From: Anaerolineae bacterium
GTDB taxonomy: Bacteria > Chloroflexota > Anaerolineae > Anaerolineales > E44-bin32
Assembly (NCBI GenBank): GCA_011174845.1
Contig: DUEW01000078.1
Coordinates: 1 to 39,403 of the forward strand
Direction of reading: 5' to 3'
DNA: 39,403 bases
The notes under the pieces are model-generated. The model was not told the DNA's origin, searched no databases, and was given only the letters and a program-made list of their open reading frames with translations. This document shows, in pieces, positions 9,795 to 20,261 of the stretch. The translations under genes and the position numbers were made by a program. Within the stretch, counting starts at the first letter, position 1, and every line of letters starts with the position of its first letter.

Positions 9795-12716
9795 ATGGTC
9801 CATGAACAAGTAGCAGAAGCAAACCGCGAATTCATACATGAAATGGGTCACGCTATATGCGAGATGCATTTCGACCGAATGACTCGATTGCTCTACAGCA
9901 CCGATGCGAGCATTTACCAGATGATTCCGGTAGGGGTCGCGATCCCCCGAGATGAAGAAGAGATCGCTGCTGCAATTGAGATCGCCGATCGTTACCATGT
10001 TCCGATCCTCGCTCGTGGTGGCGGAAGCAGTCTTGCTGGACAAGCAGTTGGTCATGCGTTGGTACTTGATTTTTCCCGCTACCTCGATCACATCCTCGAG
10101 ATCAATCCCGAAACAAGAACTGTTCGCACACAACCAGGCATCACCCTCCATGCGCTCAACAAATCCCTTCGTCCTTACGGTCTTATGTACGGCCCAGACC
10201 CGGCCAGTGGCGAACGTGCGACCATGGGGGGTATCTTAGGAAACAATTCGACCGGTGCTCACTCCATCGTCTATGGCATGACAGTCGATCATGTTCTCAC
10301 AACCGACGTCATCCTTGCTGATGGCGCTCGCACCCGTTTCGAGGCGCATGATTTAAAAAATTGGGAAACCCGCAGTAAACGTCCCGGTATTGAGGGTTCG
10401 ATTTATCATGCCATTCCAGACATTCTGGAACGCTACGGACATCAAATCGCGACGAGGTATCCAAAAATATTTCGCCACGTTGCGGGTTATAACCTAAATC
10501 AACTGGCTGGAAGTGATGCGCCAAATCTTGCCAAATTAATCGTGGGCTCTGAAGGAACGCTGGGCGTCATCACTGAGATGACCCTAAACCTCGTTCCCAT
10601 CCCTACATTCAAGCGATTGGCCATGGTCCACTTCTCCGAACTAACTGCCGCAATGGATGCGGTACCGATCCTTCTTGAGAGTGATCCCACGGCCATCGAA
10701 GTGCTCGATAAGATGCTGTTCAGATTAACGAGAGACCGAATTGAATATAAACGCTTGTTGACCTTCGTCGAGGGTGATCCAGAGATTGTACTCCTCGTCG
10801 AGTATTCAGGAGAAACCGAATCCGAGCTTGATGCCGGTATCGAAAGATTACAAGAAAAGCTGAACCAGATACACCAACACGACCCGGTGATCATCGTCGC
10901 TGATCCTGAAGGTCAAGCCAATGTCTGGTTTGTGCGTAAGGTTGGATTGGGCATTCTGATGAGCATCCGGGGTGATGCTAAACCGATCCCCTTCATCGAA
11001 GATGCCACCGTGCCTGTCGAGCATCTCACAAACTACGTCACCAGCATTTTCGACTTCGCACACGACGTGGGTGTGGAACAGGTGGCGATGTACGCGCATG
11101 CGAGCGCTGGTTGTCTACATATCCGCCCACTTGTGAATCTGAAAAATGCTGATGGTGTGCGACAACTGCGTCAAATCGCTGAAAAGTCCGTGGAGCTGGT
11201 GACCGAGTATGGGGGCACGACGAGTGGCGAACACGGCGAAGGATTGGCTCGGGGAGAGTTCTCAGAAAAGTTATTTGGACCGGAGCTCGTCCAAGCTTTT
11301 CGTGAAGTGAAGCAGGCATTCGATCCCAAAGGACTCATGAATCCCGGCAAGTTGGTCGACGTGCCCAGGATGGATGATCAGGCTCTGCTTCGCTTCGGTG
11401 CAGACTATGCTGTGCCCCACGAGCCTCGTGAAACGGTCTTCAGCTTCGCAAGCGATGGCGGTTTCGCCGCGGCGGTCGAAATGTGCAACGGGGCTGGCGT
11501 TTGCCGACAGTTGGAACTCGGCGTGATGTGTCCCTCCTTTCAGGTTACGCGCCAAGAGGCACATAGTACACGTGGTCGTGCCAACGCACTGCGTGCGGCT
11601 ATGATGGGTCTCCTCGGACCAGAGGGGATGACTGCCCAAGAACTGTATAAGGTATTGGACCTGTGCCTTTTGTGTCATGCATGTAAAGCTGAGTGCCCTT
11701 CAGCTGTGGATATGGCTAAGCTCAAGGCCGAATTTCTTCACAATTACTATCAACATCACGGCATCCCTCTCCGTTCACGACTTTTCGGAAACATCGCTAA
11801 AATCTACAAAATGGCTCATACCTTTGCACCATTTGCAAACGTGGTACTAAATGGACCGGCAAAATGGTTCATGATGCATTTAGGTGTTCACCCAAAGCGA
11901 CCAATGCCACAGCTTTCTTCACAACGCTTCAGCACCTGGTTTCAGCAGAACTATGGCTACACGAAAGGGCCAAGTAGCGGGGATAGGAAGGTCGTCTTTT
12001 TCCACGATACCTTCACCGAACATAACCACCCTCACATCGGACAAGCCGCGATTAAAGTGCTACAAGCTGCCGGTTATGAACCTATTCTGTTACCTGATAA
12101 AGCTTGCTGTGGACGTCCCGCTGTGTCAAAGGGGCTTCTCGATGAAGCCGCACGTTTAGCACGTCACAATATTCGATTGCTCGCCCCTTATGCAAGGGAG
12201 GGCATTCCAATTGTTGGAATCGAGCCAAGCTGCATGACGATGCTGGTAAACGAATATCTTGATCTTGTGCCCGGAAATGAAGCAAAAGCTGTGGCTGAGG
12301 TCACGACGACGATCGAGGCCTTGATTGTAGAAGCGGCTGAATCGGGGAATCTTAACCTGCGTTTCAAGAATTCCCCACGTAATGTTCTCTTCCACGGACA
12401 CTGCCAACAAAAATCGATTTTCGGAACTGCGACCACCCACAAACTGTTACAACTCATCCCAAATTGTAGGCTCGAGGAGATAGAAACGGGGTGTTGTGGT
12501 ATGGCGGGATCTTTTGGTTATGAGGAAGAACATTACGAGTTATCGGTCAAGTTGGCTGAAATGTCCCTCGCCCCAACCATACGGGGTGCGTCAGAAACAA
12601 CGATCATTTGTGCCAGCGGAACCTCGTGTAGAGAACAGATCGAACATACGACAGGCCGCCAGGCATTACATCCCATCGAGGTGTTTGCTGAAGCAATGAT
12701 CGTAGACGAGTCATGA
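9795..12716 (+). CDS. Fused FAD-binding (GlcD/D-lactate dehydrogenase type) and Fe-S/CCG-domain (GlcF type) oxidoreductase
   Basis: 973 aa; PCMH-type FAD motif (ARGGGSSLAGQAVG, GGILGNNSTGAHS), Cys-rich Fe-S region CLLCHACKAECP, and two CCG motifs (KACCGRPAVSKG, TGCCGMAGSFGYE). Confidence 0.93.
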   Translation: MVHEQVAEANREFIHEMGHAICEMHFDRMTRLLYSTDASIYQMIPVGVAIPRDEEEIAAAIEIADRYHVPILARGGGSSLAGQAVGHALVLDFSRYLDHILEINPETRTVRTQPGITLHALNKSLRPYGLMYGPDPASGERATMGGILGNNSTGAHSIVYGMTVDHVLTTDVILADGARTRFEAHDLKNWETRSKRPGIEGSIYHAIPDILERYGHQIATRYPKIFRHVAGYNLNQLAGSDAPNLAKLIVGSEGTLGVITEMTLNLVPIPTFKRLAMVHFSELTAAMDAVPILLESDPTAIEVLDKMLFRLTRDRIEYKRLLTFVEGDPEIVLLVEYSGETESELDAGIERLQEKLNQIHQHDPVIIVADPEGQANVWFVRKVGLGILMSIRGDAKPIPFIEDATVPVEHLTNYVTSIFDFAHDVGVEQVAMYAHASAGCLHIRPLVNLKNADGVRQLRQIAEKSVELVTEYGGTTSGEHGEGLARGEFSEKLFGPELVQAFREVKQAFDPKGLMNPGKLVDVPRMDDQALLRFGADYAVPHEPRETVFSFASDGGFAAAVEMCNGAGVCRQLELGVMCPSFQVTRQEAHSTRGRANALRAAMMGLLGPEGMTAQELYKVLDLCLLCHACKAECPSAVDMAKLKAEFLHNYYQHHGIPLRSRLFGNIAKIYKMAHTFAPFANVVLNGPAKWFMMHLGVHPKRPMPQLSSQRFSTWFQQNYGYTKGPSSGDRKVVFFHDTFTEHNHPHIGQAAIKVLQAAGYEPILLPDKACCGRPAVSKGLLDEAARLARHNIRLLAPYAREGIPIVGIEPSCMTMLVNEYLDLVPGNEAKAVAEVTTTIEALIVEAAESGNLNLRFKNSPRNVLFHGHCQQKSIFGTATTHKLLQLIPNCRLEEIETGCCGMAGSFGYEEEHYELSVKLAEMSLAPTIRGASETTIICASGTSCREQIEHTTGRQALHPIEVFAEAMIVDES

Positions 12717-12766
12717 GGGTAATGCGTACAATTTCTAGCTTCACAAGATAAGGATTTTCATAAGTT

Positions 12767-13966
12767 ATGTCCACCGCACGAGAGAAATGGACCATGCGTC
12801 AGCGGGTTTTAGCCACGCTCCAGGGGAGGAAACCCGATCGCATTCCTTTCATCGATCGGATTGATTTCTGGTACAAGGGTCGAAATCACCAAGGAAAAAT
12901 GCCTGAAGAGTTTCAAGGTATGTCCTTGCCCGAGGTCCATCGTGCGATCGGTTTCGGCCACCAGGATTGGGATTACCCCTATACCATCAAATACAGGAAT
13001 GCTGAAATCATCCTTACTTTTGAAGGGGAAAGGATATTTCACGAAGTCGATCCTGAGTTCACAAACTTCCCTACCCTCTGGGGATGGATTCCAATCGATA
13101 AAGCAGGTGTCACAACGACTGAACTGATCACACCTGCGGGCAAGTTATCCTATCACCATCGTTTGCTTGAAGAGAGCATCTCTTCAGGCACCACGCGGCC
13201 TCAAATGATCTCTCATCCGATTAAGGAATTAGACGATTTCAACACCTACGAGTACATCATCGAACATGCAGAATTTATACCCCGGTATCAAGATTTTTAT
13301 CAGCGCGAAGCAGAAATTGGGGATCATGGATATCTCGTTCCAATCATCGAACGCATCCCGTTTCAGCATATACTTATCGATGCAATTGGCGAGATTGAAA
13401 CCTTTTACACATTGCATGACAGCCCTAAGCAATTCCAACGATTGCTTACCGTCCTCGACGAACAAGTTACCGACAAGCTCAAGAAACTAGCCGATTTCTC
13501 GGCACCCTATGTTGAATTTACCGACAATCTTGATGGTTTCATGACCAATCCCAGACTCTTCCAAAAGTATGTTCTTCCTGCATATCAGCGATATTGTGAT
13601 ACCCTACACGACCAAGGAAAGAAAGTGGGAGACCACACCGATGGGGACCTCAAGAATCTTGTGCATCTACTACATGATACGGGCTTGGATGTATGTGAAT
13701 CGTTCACACCAGCTCCAACCACCAGCTGCACCTTTGAAGAGGTTTGGGAGGCGTGGCAAGGCGGTCCCTTGATATGGGGCGGGATCGCATCCTATTATCT
13801 CGAGCAAAGGGTGAGCGATTCAGAGTTCCTCCAACATATCGAGCATCTATTACAGCTCATCGGTAAGCGTCCCATCATCCTCGGTGTGGGTGACGCAGTG
13901 ATGAGCGATAACGACCTCGAGCGAGTAAGATATATCGCAGAGAGAATCGAGAACCATCCGCTGTGA
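12767..13966 (+). CDS. Uroporphyrinogen decarboxylase (URO-D)-family protein, probable corrinoid-dependent methyltransferase component
   Basis: 399 aa; MRQRVLATLQGRKPDRIPF opening, KKVGDHTDGDLKNLVHLLHDTGLDVCESFTP; immediately upstream of a corrinoid protein gene. Confidence 0.82.
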   Translation: MSTAREKWTMRQRVLATLQGRKPDRIPFIDRIDFWYKGRNHQGKMPEEFQGMSLPEVHRAIGFGHQDWDYPYTIKYRNAEIILTFEGERIFHEVDPEFTNFPTLWGWIPIDKAGVTTTELITPAGKLSYHHRLLEESISSGTTRPQMISHPIKELDDFNTYEYIIEHAEFIPRYQDFYQREAEIGDHGYLVPIIERIPFQHILIDAIGEIETFYTLHDSPKQFQRLLTVLDEQVTDKLKKLADFSAPYVEFTDNLDGFMTNPRLFQKYVLPAYQRYCDTLHDQGKKVGDHTDGDLKNLVHLLHDTGLDVCESFTPAPTTSCTFEEVWEAWQGGPLIWGGIASYYLEQRVSDSEFLQHIEHLLQLIGKRPIILGVGDAVMSDNDLERVRYIAERIENHPL

Positions 13967-14026
13967 GGATGATTCTCGTTACAGGATCGCGACTGAAGCA
14001 ACAACTTGATCGCTAGGAGCATATGT

Positions 14027-14662
14027 GTGAACGAAATTTTGGAATCCATCCAAACCGCAGTGTTAAAAGGGAACTTGAAAGATGCTCAGGAACAAGTCGA
14101 ACGGGCGCTAGGATCCGGTTTATCTCCAGCTGACATCTTGCATGAGGGATTGATCTCTGCCATGACAGAAGTCGGGCGGCTCTTTGAAGAGGGAGAGTAT
14201 TATGTGCCCGAAATGCTCATCGCGGCCAGAGCGATGAAAGGGGGCTTAGCGATCCTCAAACCACTTCTTGCCGAAACGGATGTCCAACCGCTTGGAAAGA
14301 TCGCCCTCGGAACAGTTAAAGGCGATTTACACGACATCGGCAAAAATCTGGTGAGTATGATGCTGGAAGGTGCCGGATTTGAGGTCGTGGACTTAGGCGT
14401 AGATGTCGCCCCTGAAATATTCGTCGATACGATAGAATCTGGAGGGATCGATATCCTCGGCATGTCGGCTTTGCTCACGACCACGATGCCACTTATGAAA
14501 GCCACAATTGATGCTTTAGTTCAAGCTCAGTTGCGCGACCAAGTAAAAGTTATCATCGGGGGCGCGCCAGTAACCCAATCCTACGCAGATGATATCGGCG
14601 CTGACGGGTACGCACCGGATGCCAGCCGAGCCGCCTCCCTAGCAAAATCGCTCTTAAGCTGA
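14027..14662 (+). CDS. Corrinoid (B12-binding) methyltransferase protein, MtbC/MtaC-like
   Basis: GKIALGTVKGDLHDIGKNLVSMMLEGAGFEVVDLGVDV contains the DxHxxG B12 motif. The listed ORF begins with TTG at 14006; GTG at 14027 with AGGAGC at 14015-14020 is the more likely start. Confidence 0.92.
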   Translation: MNEILESIQTAVLKGNLKDAQEQVERALGSGLSPADILHEGLISAMTEVGRLFEEGEYYVPEMLIAARAMKGGLAILKPLLAETDVQPLGKIALGTVKGDLHDIGKNLVSMMLEGAGFEVVDLGVDVAPEIFVDTIESGGIDILGMSALLTTTMPLMKATIDALVQAQLRDQVKVIIGGAPVTQSYADDIGADGYAPDASRAASLAKSLLS

Positions 14663-14696
14663 TTCGAGGGCGATTCATCATTTCAAAGGATGTGCG

Positions 14697-15614
14697 ATGA
14701 TGACACAAGTCCAGTATAGTGAACCGACGATTGCTAAAGCAAATGACATCGAAATCGTCTTCGACACCTTTGGCGACCCAAACAATCCCCCCATCTTACT
14801 CGTCATGGGACTCGGCGCCCAAATGATCGATTGGAAAGAAGAATTCTGTGCTGAATTGGCTTCACGCGGCTATTGGGTTATCAGGTATGACAACCGAGAT
14901 ATCGGTCTGTCTACCAAGTTTGACGATGCCGGGGTGCCAAATATTTTAAGCATGTTGCTTGCGCCTAGTCAAGATCAACCGCTCGAATCGCCCTACACGA
15001 TACGGGATATGGCGGATGATGGTGTCGGATTACTCGATGCCCTTGAGATCGAGAAGGCGCACGTTGTTGGTGTATCGATGGGAGGCATGATCGCTCAGTC
15101 GATGGCCATTCATCATCCTACGAGACTGGCCTCTTTGATCTCGATCATGTCTTCAACCGGTGAGCCAGACCTCCCTCCCCCAACACCCGAGGCCCTGGCG
15201 GTTCTTACGACTCCTGCTCCGACTGACCGCGCAGGTTACATTGAAAACTCAGTCGAGAATTCGAGAGTGCTTAGCGGACCTAAGTTCCCCCTCAATTTGG
15301 ATCTAATCCGTGAACATGCGGGGCTCAAGTTCGATCGCGGGATTCATCCGACCGGGATTGCCCGCCAATTAGCCGCCATTTTAACCTCCGGAGGGAGGAG
15401 GGAGATGCTGAAATCCGTTACCATTCCAACCCTGGTTATCCATGGAGATGCTGATCCTCTCGTGCCTCTCGAGGGAGGGAAAGATACCGCCGACGCAATC
15501 TCCGGAGCCGAGCTGATCATCATGGAAGGGATGGGGCATGATTTGCCCTTACAGTTGTGGTCCCAACTCATCGATGCGATCGTGAAGCATGTATCTAAAT
15601 TCGAGATCTTATAA
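14697..15614 (+). CDS. Alpha/beta-fold hydrolase
   Basis: 305 aa; GVSMGGMIAQSMA nucleophile elbow, HGDADPLVP, GMGHDLP. Confidence 0.92.
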   Translation: MMTQVQYSEPTIAKANDIEIVFDTFGDPNNPPILLVMGLGAQMIDWKEEFCAELASRGYWVIRYDNRDIGLSTKFDDAGVPNILSMLLAPSQDQPLESPYTIRDMADDGVGLLDALEIEKAHVVGVSMGGMIAQSMAIHHPTRLASLISIMSSTGEPDLPPPTPEALAVLTTPAPTDRAGYIENSVENSRVLSGPKFPLNLDLIREHAGLKFDRGIHPTGIARQLAAILTSGGRREMLKSVTIPTLVIHGDADPLVPLEGGKDTADAISGAELIIMEGMGHDLPLQLWSQLIDAIVKHVSKFEIL

Positions 15615-15786
15615 TGTAAACTACTCATAGACACATTTCACGAACTGATTTCCTATGAGACATGAAGAGGAGTTATTCGGAAAAGTCTCAAGAAACTCCC
15701 ATTTGTCGTGTACCTAGAGTATGGTTCTATAGTTAAAATTCTAAGATGCCACACCAAAGGGAATCACAAACCACCAATTCCAGATC

Positions 15787-16899
15787 ATGAGCCTACTCTT
15801 TTCCCCTTTCCAAATGGGTTCTCTCGAATTGCCAAACCGTTTGGTTAGATCCGCCACGGCTGAAAGGATGGCCGACGCGGATGGTCGTCCTTTGCCCCTG
15901 CTGAAGAACCTTTATGCTGAGTTAGCGAAAGGTGGGGTTGGTCTGATCATCACCGGACATATGTACGTCCATCCTTCTGGTAAGGCTCACGTAGAGATGA
16001 CCGGCGTCCACAGCGATGATCTCCTCCCCGATCTGGCACAATTAGCCGATGCTGTTCATCATGAAAACGGGCGGATCATCGTCCAGATCAACCATGGAGG
16101 CATGAATTGCAGCCGGGAGACGGTTGATGAAACATTCGCTCCTTCAGCGGTTGACCAGCCGTATGTGAGCAGACCTGCTCGAGAGATCACTCTTAAAGAA
16201 ATTGATGACCTCATCCAAGCATACGCGAATGCCGCTCGAAGGGTGCAAGAGGCTGGTTTCGATGGCGTACAGATTCACGCTGCACATGGTTACTTGATCA
16301 ACCAATTCCTATCTCCCCTGATAAATCATCGTACCGATGAATGGGGAGGAGAGATAACGAAGAGGATGCACTTCCTAAGAGAAGTCTCTGGAGCCATGAG
16401 AGTCCAAGTCGGATCTGACTATCCCATATTGATTAAGCTCGGCATGATTGATGGTATACAAGGTGGCTTGGCACTTGAGGAGAGTTTGCAGGTAATCGCC
16501 GCGTTGAACGATATGGGCATCGATGGAGTGGAACTTAGCGGTGGCATTAGCGGGGATCGAAATCTAAATATCGGAAAGGGAATTCGATCAGAATCTGACG
16601 AAGCCTACTTCCTTCCCTTGGCACAGAATGCGCGAGAAGCCACGCAACTCCCCATCATCTTGGTTGGGGGATTCCGATCACGATCGGTTATGGAACGTGT
16701 TCTGACGGACGGACACGCGGATCTTATCTCTCTCAGTCGACCATTAATATCTGAACCTGACCTGCCAAATCGACTACGTCTAGGTCTACAAGACAAGTCC
16801 AGATGTCTCTCATCAAACAACTGTTGGCCAAAAACAGTGGGGGAAGGGATTGCATGTAAGTGTCCACATGAAAAGGTGATCGATAAAGCCAAAGTTTAA
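15787..16899 (+). CDS. NADH:flavin oxidoreductase / Old Yellow Enzyme-family TIM-barrel protein (FMN domain only)
   Basis: 370 aa; FSPFQMGSLELPNRLVRSATAE, DGVQIHAAHGYLINQFLSPLINHRTDEWGG. Confidence 0.92.
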   Translation: MSLLFSPFQMGSLELPNRLVRSATAERMADADGRPLPLLKNLYAELAKGGVGLIITGHMYVHPSGKAHVEMTGVHSDDLLPDLAQLADAVHHENGRIIVQINHGGMNCSRETVDETFAPSAVDQPYVSRPAREITLKEIDDLIQAYANAARRVQEAGFDGVQIHAAHGYLINQFLSPLINHRTDEWGGEITKRMHFLREVSGAMRVQVGSDYPILIKLGMIDGIQGGLALEESLQVIAALNDMGIDGVELSGGISGDRNLNIGKGIRSESDEAYFLPLAQNAREATQLPIILVGGFRSRSVMERVLTDGHADLISLSRPLISEPDLPNRLRLGLQDKSRCLSSNNCWPKTVGEGIACKCPHEKVIDKAKV

Positions 16900-16974
16900 G
16901 GATACGATCCATCTGGATAACATTTATCCGCTCCAAACACTACATATAAACAATGGAGCCACAAGGAGGAAAAC

Positions 16975-18114
16975 GTGATCGACTTCTCTCTCACCGAAGA
17001 ACAAAAGGCCTGCCAGAAGTTGGTCCGCAACTTCGCTAAAAAAGAGATCGTACCCGTTGCTCATGAATTGGATGAAGAACAACGTCACAGCCCCGAAATC
17101 GTGGAAAAGTACCACACGATCGGACTGCTCCATTACGCCGTACCGGAGGAGTATGGAGGAGCTGGATTAGGCTCTTTAGATGGGTGCATCATTAGTGAGG
17201 AATTAGGCGCAGCTTGTGCGGGGGTCGCTGCTAGCCTTGGAGGCAGCATCTTAGGGCTTACCCCGTTTCTTATCGCTGGCAGCCCTGAGTTGAAAGAAGA
17301 GTTGCTCACTCAGCATACATCAGGGCCGAATTTAGGTGCCTTTTGCTTGACCGAACCTGATGCTGGATCAGATGTAGCTTCGTTGCGTACTACTGCGGTC
17401 CTTGAAGGGGATGAGTACATCATCAATGGCTGTAAGCGCTTCATCACCAATGGCGGTGTGGCAAGCCTCTATTCAGTCTTTGCCAGCGAGAACCCAGAAT
17501 TAGGGCACAGAGGTATCTCGGCCTTCATGGTCCCCGCTAGCACGCCCGGTGTCTCCAGCGGGAAAAAAGAGAACAAGATGGGCCAACGCGCCACGGACAC
17601 CCGAGAAGTGATCTTTGACAATGTTCGCATTCCCGCTCGATACCGACTCGGAGAAGGCTTTGACGGCTTCAAGATCGCGATGAAGACTTTGGATGACTCT
17701 CGCGCAGGGGTTGGCGCAGCAGCGGTGGGCATCGCCCGCGCCGCCTTAGAAGCCGCGAGCGCTTATGCCAAAGAGCGAGTGCAATTTGGCAAGCCCCTCG
17801 CCGCCCTGCAAGCGATCCAATTCATGTTGGCTGACATGGCGATAAGGGTTCACGCTGCTCGATTGCTTTGTTGGCATGCAGCCTGGTTGCATGACAACGG
17901 ACAACGCAACACGATGGAATCAGCGATCGCTAAATGCTTTGCCGGCGATACCGCCATGGAGGTGACCACAAACGCGGTCCAGGTGCTGGGGGGCTATGGG
18001 TATATGAAGGAGTACCCTGTGGAGAAATATATGCGCGATGCAAAACTGCACCAGATCTATGAGGGCACCAATCAGATCCAGCGTCTGGTGATCGCGCGGC
18101 AGATTCTCAGTTAG
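16975..18114 (+). CDS. Acyl-CoA dehydrogenase
   Basis: 379 aa with GTG start and AAGGAGGA upstream; AFCLTEPDAGSD, RVQFGKPLAALQAIQFMLADMA, QVLGGYGYMKEYPVEKYMRDAKLHQIYEGTNQIQR including the catalytic Glu region. Confidence 0.95.
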   Translation: MIDFSLTEEQKACQKLVRNFAKKEIVPVAHELDEEQRHSPEIVEKYHTIGLLHYAVPEEYGGAGLGSLDGCIISEELGAACAGVAASLGGSILGLTPFLIAGSPELKEELLTQHTSGPNLGAFCLTEPDAGSDVASLRTTAVLEGDEYIINGCKRFITNGGVASLYSVFASENPELGHRGISAFMVPASTPGVSSGKKENKMGQRATDTREVIFDNVRIPARYRLGEGFDGFKIAMKTLDDSRAGVGAAAVGIARAALEAASAYAKERVQFGKPLAALQAIQFMLADMAIRVHAARLLCWHAAWLHDNGQRNTMESAIAKCFAGDTAMEVTTNAVQVLGGYGYMKEYPVEKYMRDAKLHQIYEGTNQIQRLVIARQILS

Positions 18115-18422
18115 GTTGCGTTATTTTCAAACTTGAGTAGAACAAGATTTAGATGACAAAGCTCAATATCGGGTGCATTATAAACTGGCTAACTAGAGAA
18201 GAAGAGATTCACTAGGTTCAACGAGGAGGTGGTTTCGGCGATCGATCACCATGAACATGAAAGTATCTCCGGGATAACCGCATAAGCTGCAACGGAGAAC
18301 GCGAAGGTGTATTCAGAAGCCCATCGATAAGGCAACGAAAACGATCGATCAAAGACTGATTGATCGACAAATACATCTCGGATTTCTATTCTATGCAGCT
18401 CAAGCCACTGAGGAGGCGTACC

Positions 18423-20129
18423 ATGCACCAAGACAAACCCTGGCTCAAATTCTATGAGCCCCATGTACCGGAGCACATTGATTATCCCGAAATGACTTTG
18501 CCAGAGGCTATGGAAAAGACTGCCACCAGCCATCCGGATCACGTAGCTCACATTTATAAGGGCAATAAAATCACCTATCATGAGTACTATAAGGCGGTAA
18601 AGCGATGCGCTGCCGCATTGCAGGAGCTGGGTGTCAAGAAGGGTGACAGGGTCGCAATCCACTTACCCAACTGCCCGCAATTCCCAATTTCTTACGCTGC
18701 CGCTTTGATGATCGGAGCTATCGTCGTTCCTTGCAATCCGGTTTACACGGCCCGTGAGTTGAAACATCAGCTTAACGACTCCGGCGCTGAAGTCATCGTT
18801 ACCCTCAGTGCAATGTATCCCATCATCAAGCAGATCCGAAACGAAACCAAGTTACGTCATGTCGTCGTCGCCAAGGTCAAGACGTATTTCCCAACCCTGA
18901 CTAAATTACTCTTCACACTATTGTTGGAGAAAAAAACCGGTCACAAAGTTGACATCTCTGGCGACGAAAACACCTACTGGTTTTCAGATCTGCTGGCTAA
19001 GGCGCCTGAGGAACCTCAACCGGTTGATATCTCGTGGGATGACACTGCGGTGTTGATGTATACGGGCGGCACAACGGGTGTTTCAAAGGGTGCCCAACTC
19101 ACGCACAAGAACATCTTCGTCAATGCCTACCAGGTGATCACTTGGGTCAATGGAATGGAGGCGAAAAACACAGTGCTCACAGCCCTTCCTCTTTACCACA
19201 GCTATGGCATGACCTGCTGTATGAATCCAGGCGCCATCACCCCCGGTACAACGATCCTGGTACCCGATCCACGAAACGTGGAAGACATCTTACAGAGTAT
19301 CCATAAGTATCGACCGGATCTTTATCCCGGTGTCCCTGCACTGTACATCGCCATCAACAACAATCCGAATGTGAGCAAGTATGACCTTACCTCACTAAAA
19401 GCCTGCAACAGCGGTGCCGCTCCACTTCCCGTGGAGGTTCAGCAGCGCTTCCAAGAACTCACGGGCGCGCGTTTGGTTGAAGGCTACGGCTTGAGTGAGG
19501 CTTCACCGGTGACGCACGCCAACCCCATTTATGGCGATTGCCGCCTCGGCACTATCGGCCTACCCTACCCCGACACCGAGGTCAAAATCGTCGACGCTGA
19601 TACCGGCGAGCGGGTGCTTGGAATTGGCGAGGTAGGTGAACTCTGCATCCGGGGACCGCAGGTGATGAAGGGTTACTGGAACATGCCGACCGAAACTGCC
19701 AACACCCTTCGACCCGGTCCAGAAGGCGGTGATCCCTGGCTCCACACTGGTGATATCGCCATCATGGATATAGATGGTTATTGCCAAATCGTGGATCGAA
19801 AAAAGGACATGATCCTTGGCGCAGGTGGTTATAACATTTACCCACGCGAGATCGAGGATGTCCTCTTTGAACATCCAAAGGTTCTAGAGGCCGGGGTCGC
19901 TGGAGTTCCGGTGCCCGGTAAGGGCGAACGTGTTAAAGCCTATATCGTTCTGAAACCTGGAGAGACAGCGACCGAGGAAGAGTTCTTCGCCTTTCTCAAG
20001 GAGAAAGTTGCTCCCTACAAAGTCCCAAGGTATATCGAATTCCGCGGGGAACTTCCCAAGACGATAACCGGCAAGGTCCTCCGTCGCGCCCTGGTTGAAG
20101 AGGAGACCAAGAGACAGACCGAGGAGTAA
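18423..20129 (+). CDS. Long-chain acyl-CoA synthetase / AMP-dependent acid-CoA ligase
   Basis: AMP-binding motif YTGGTTGVSKGA, EGYGLSEASPVTH, HTGDIAIMDIDGYCQIVDRKKDMI. Start moved from the TTG at 18360 to ATG 18423, preceded by AGGAGG at 18411-18416. Confidence 0.93.
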   Translation: MHQDKPWLKFYEPHVPEHIDYPEMTLPEAMEKTATSHPDHVAHIYKGNKITYHEYYKAVKRCAAALQELGVKKGDRVAIHLPNCPQFPISYAAALMIGAIVVPCNPVYTARELKHQLNDSGAEVIVTLSAMYPIIKQIRNETKLRHVVVAKVKTYFPTLTKLLFTLLLEKKTGHKVDISGDENTYWFSDLLAKAPEEPQPVDISWDDTAVLMYTGGTTGVSKGAQLTHKNIFVNAYQVITWVNGMEAKNTVLTALPLYHSYGMTCCMNPGAITPGTTILVPDPRNVEDILQSIHKYRPDLYPGVPALYIAINNNPNVSKYDLTSLKACNSGAAPLPVEVQQRFQELTGARLVEGYGLSEASPVTHANPIYGDCRLGTIGLPYPDTEVKIVDADTGERVLGIGEVGELCIRGPQVMKGYWNMPTETANTLRPGPEGGDPWLHTGDIAIMDIDGYCQIVDRKKDMILGAGGYNIYPREIEDVLFEHPKVLEAGVAGVPVPGKGERVKAYIVLKPGETATEEEFFAFLKEKVAPYKVPRYIEFRGELPKTITGKVLRRALVEEETKRQTEE

Positions 20130-20169
20130 AACCTTCGGAAGTTGGTCGATATTAACGCAGGGAGAGTCG

Positions 20170-20261
20170 GACCTCCGAGGTCTTTGTGCTTAGCTCCGCA
20201 AGCTTTGTAGTTATTTGCGATCTGCTCATGAATGACGGCATGGTGTAAGGCCTCGGAGGTC
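20170..20261. repeat. 11-bp perfect inverted repeat (GACCTCCGAGG ... CCTCGGAGGTC), 70-nt spacer, in leader of the AbfD-like gene
   Basis: GACCTCCGAGG at 20170-20180, its exact reverse complement at 20251-20261; both arms followed closely by TTT. Confidence 0.7.

Noticed and set aside
12767-13966. True uroporphyrinogen decarboxylase (HemE)
   Set aside because: Adjacent corrinoid protein and the HTDGD motif point to the methyltransferase-like URO-D branch; no heme genes nearby.
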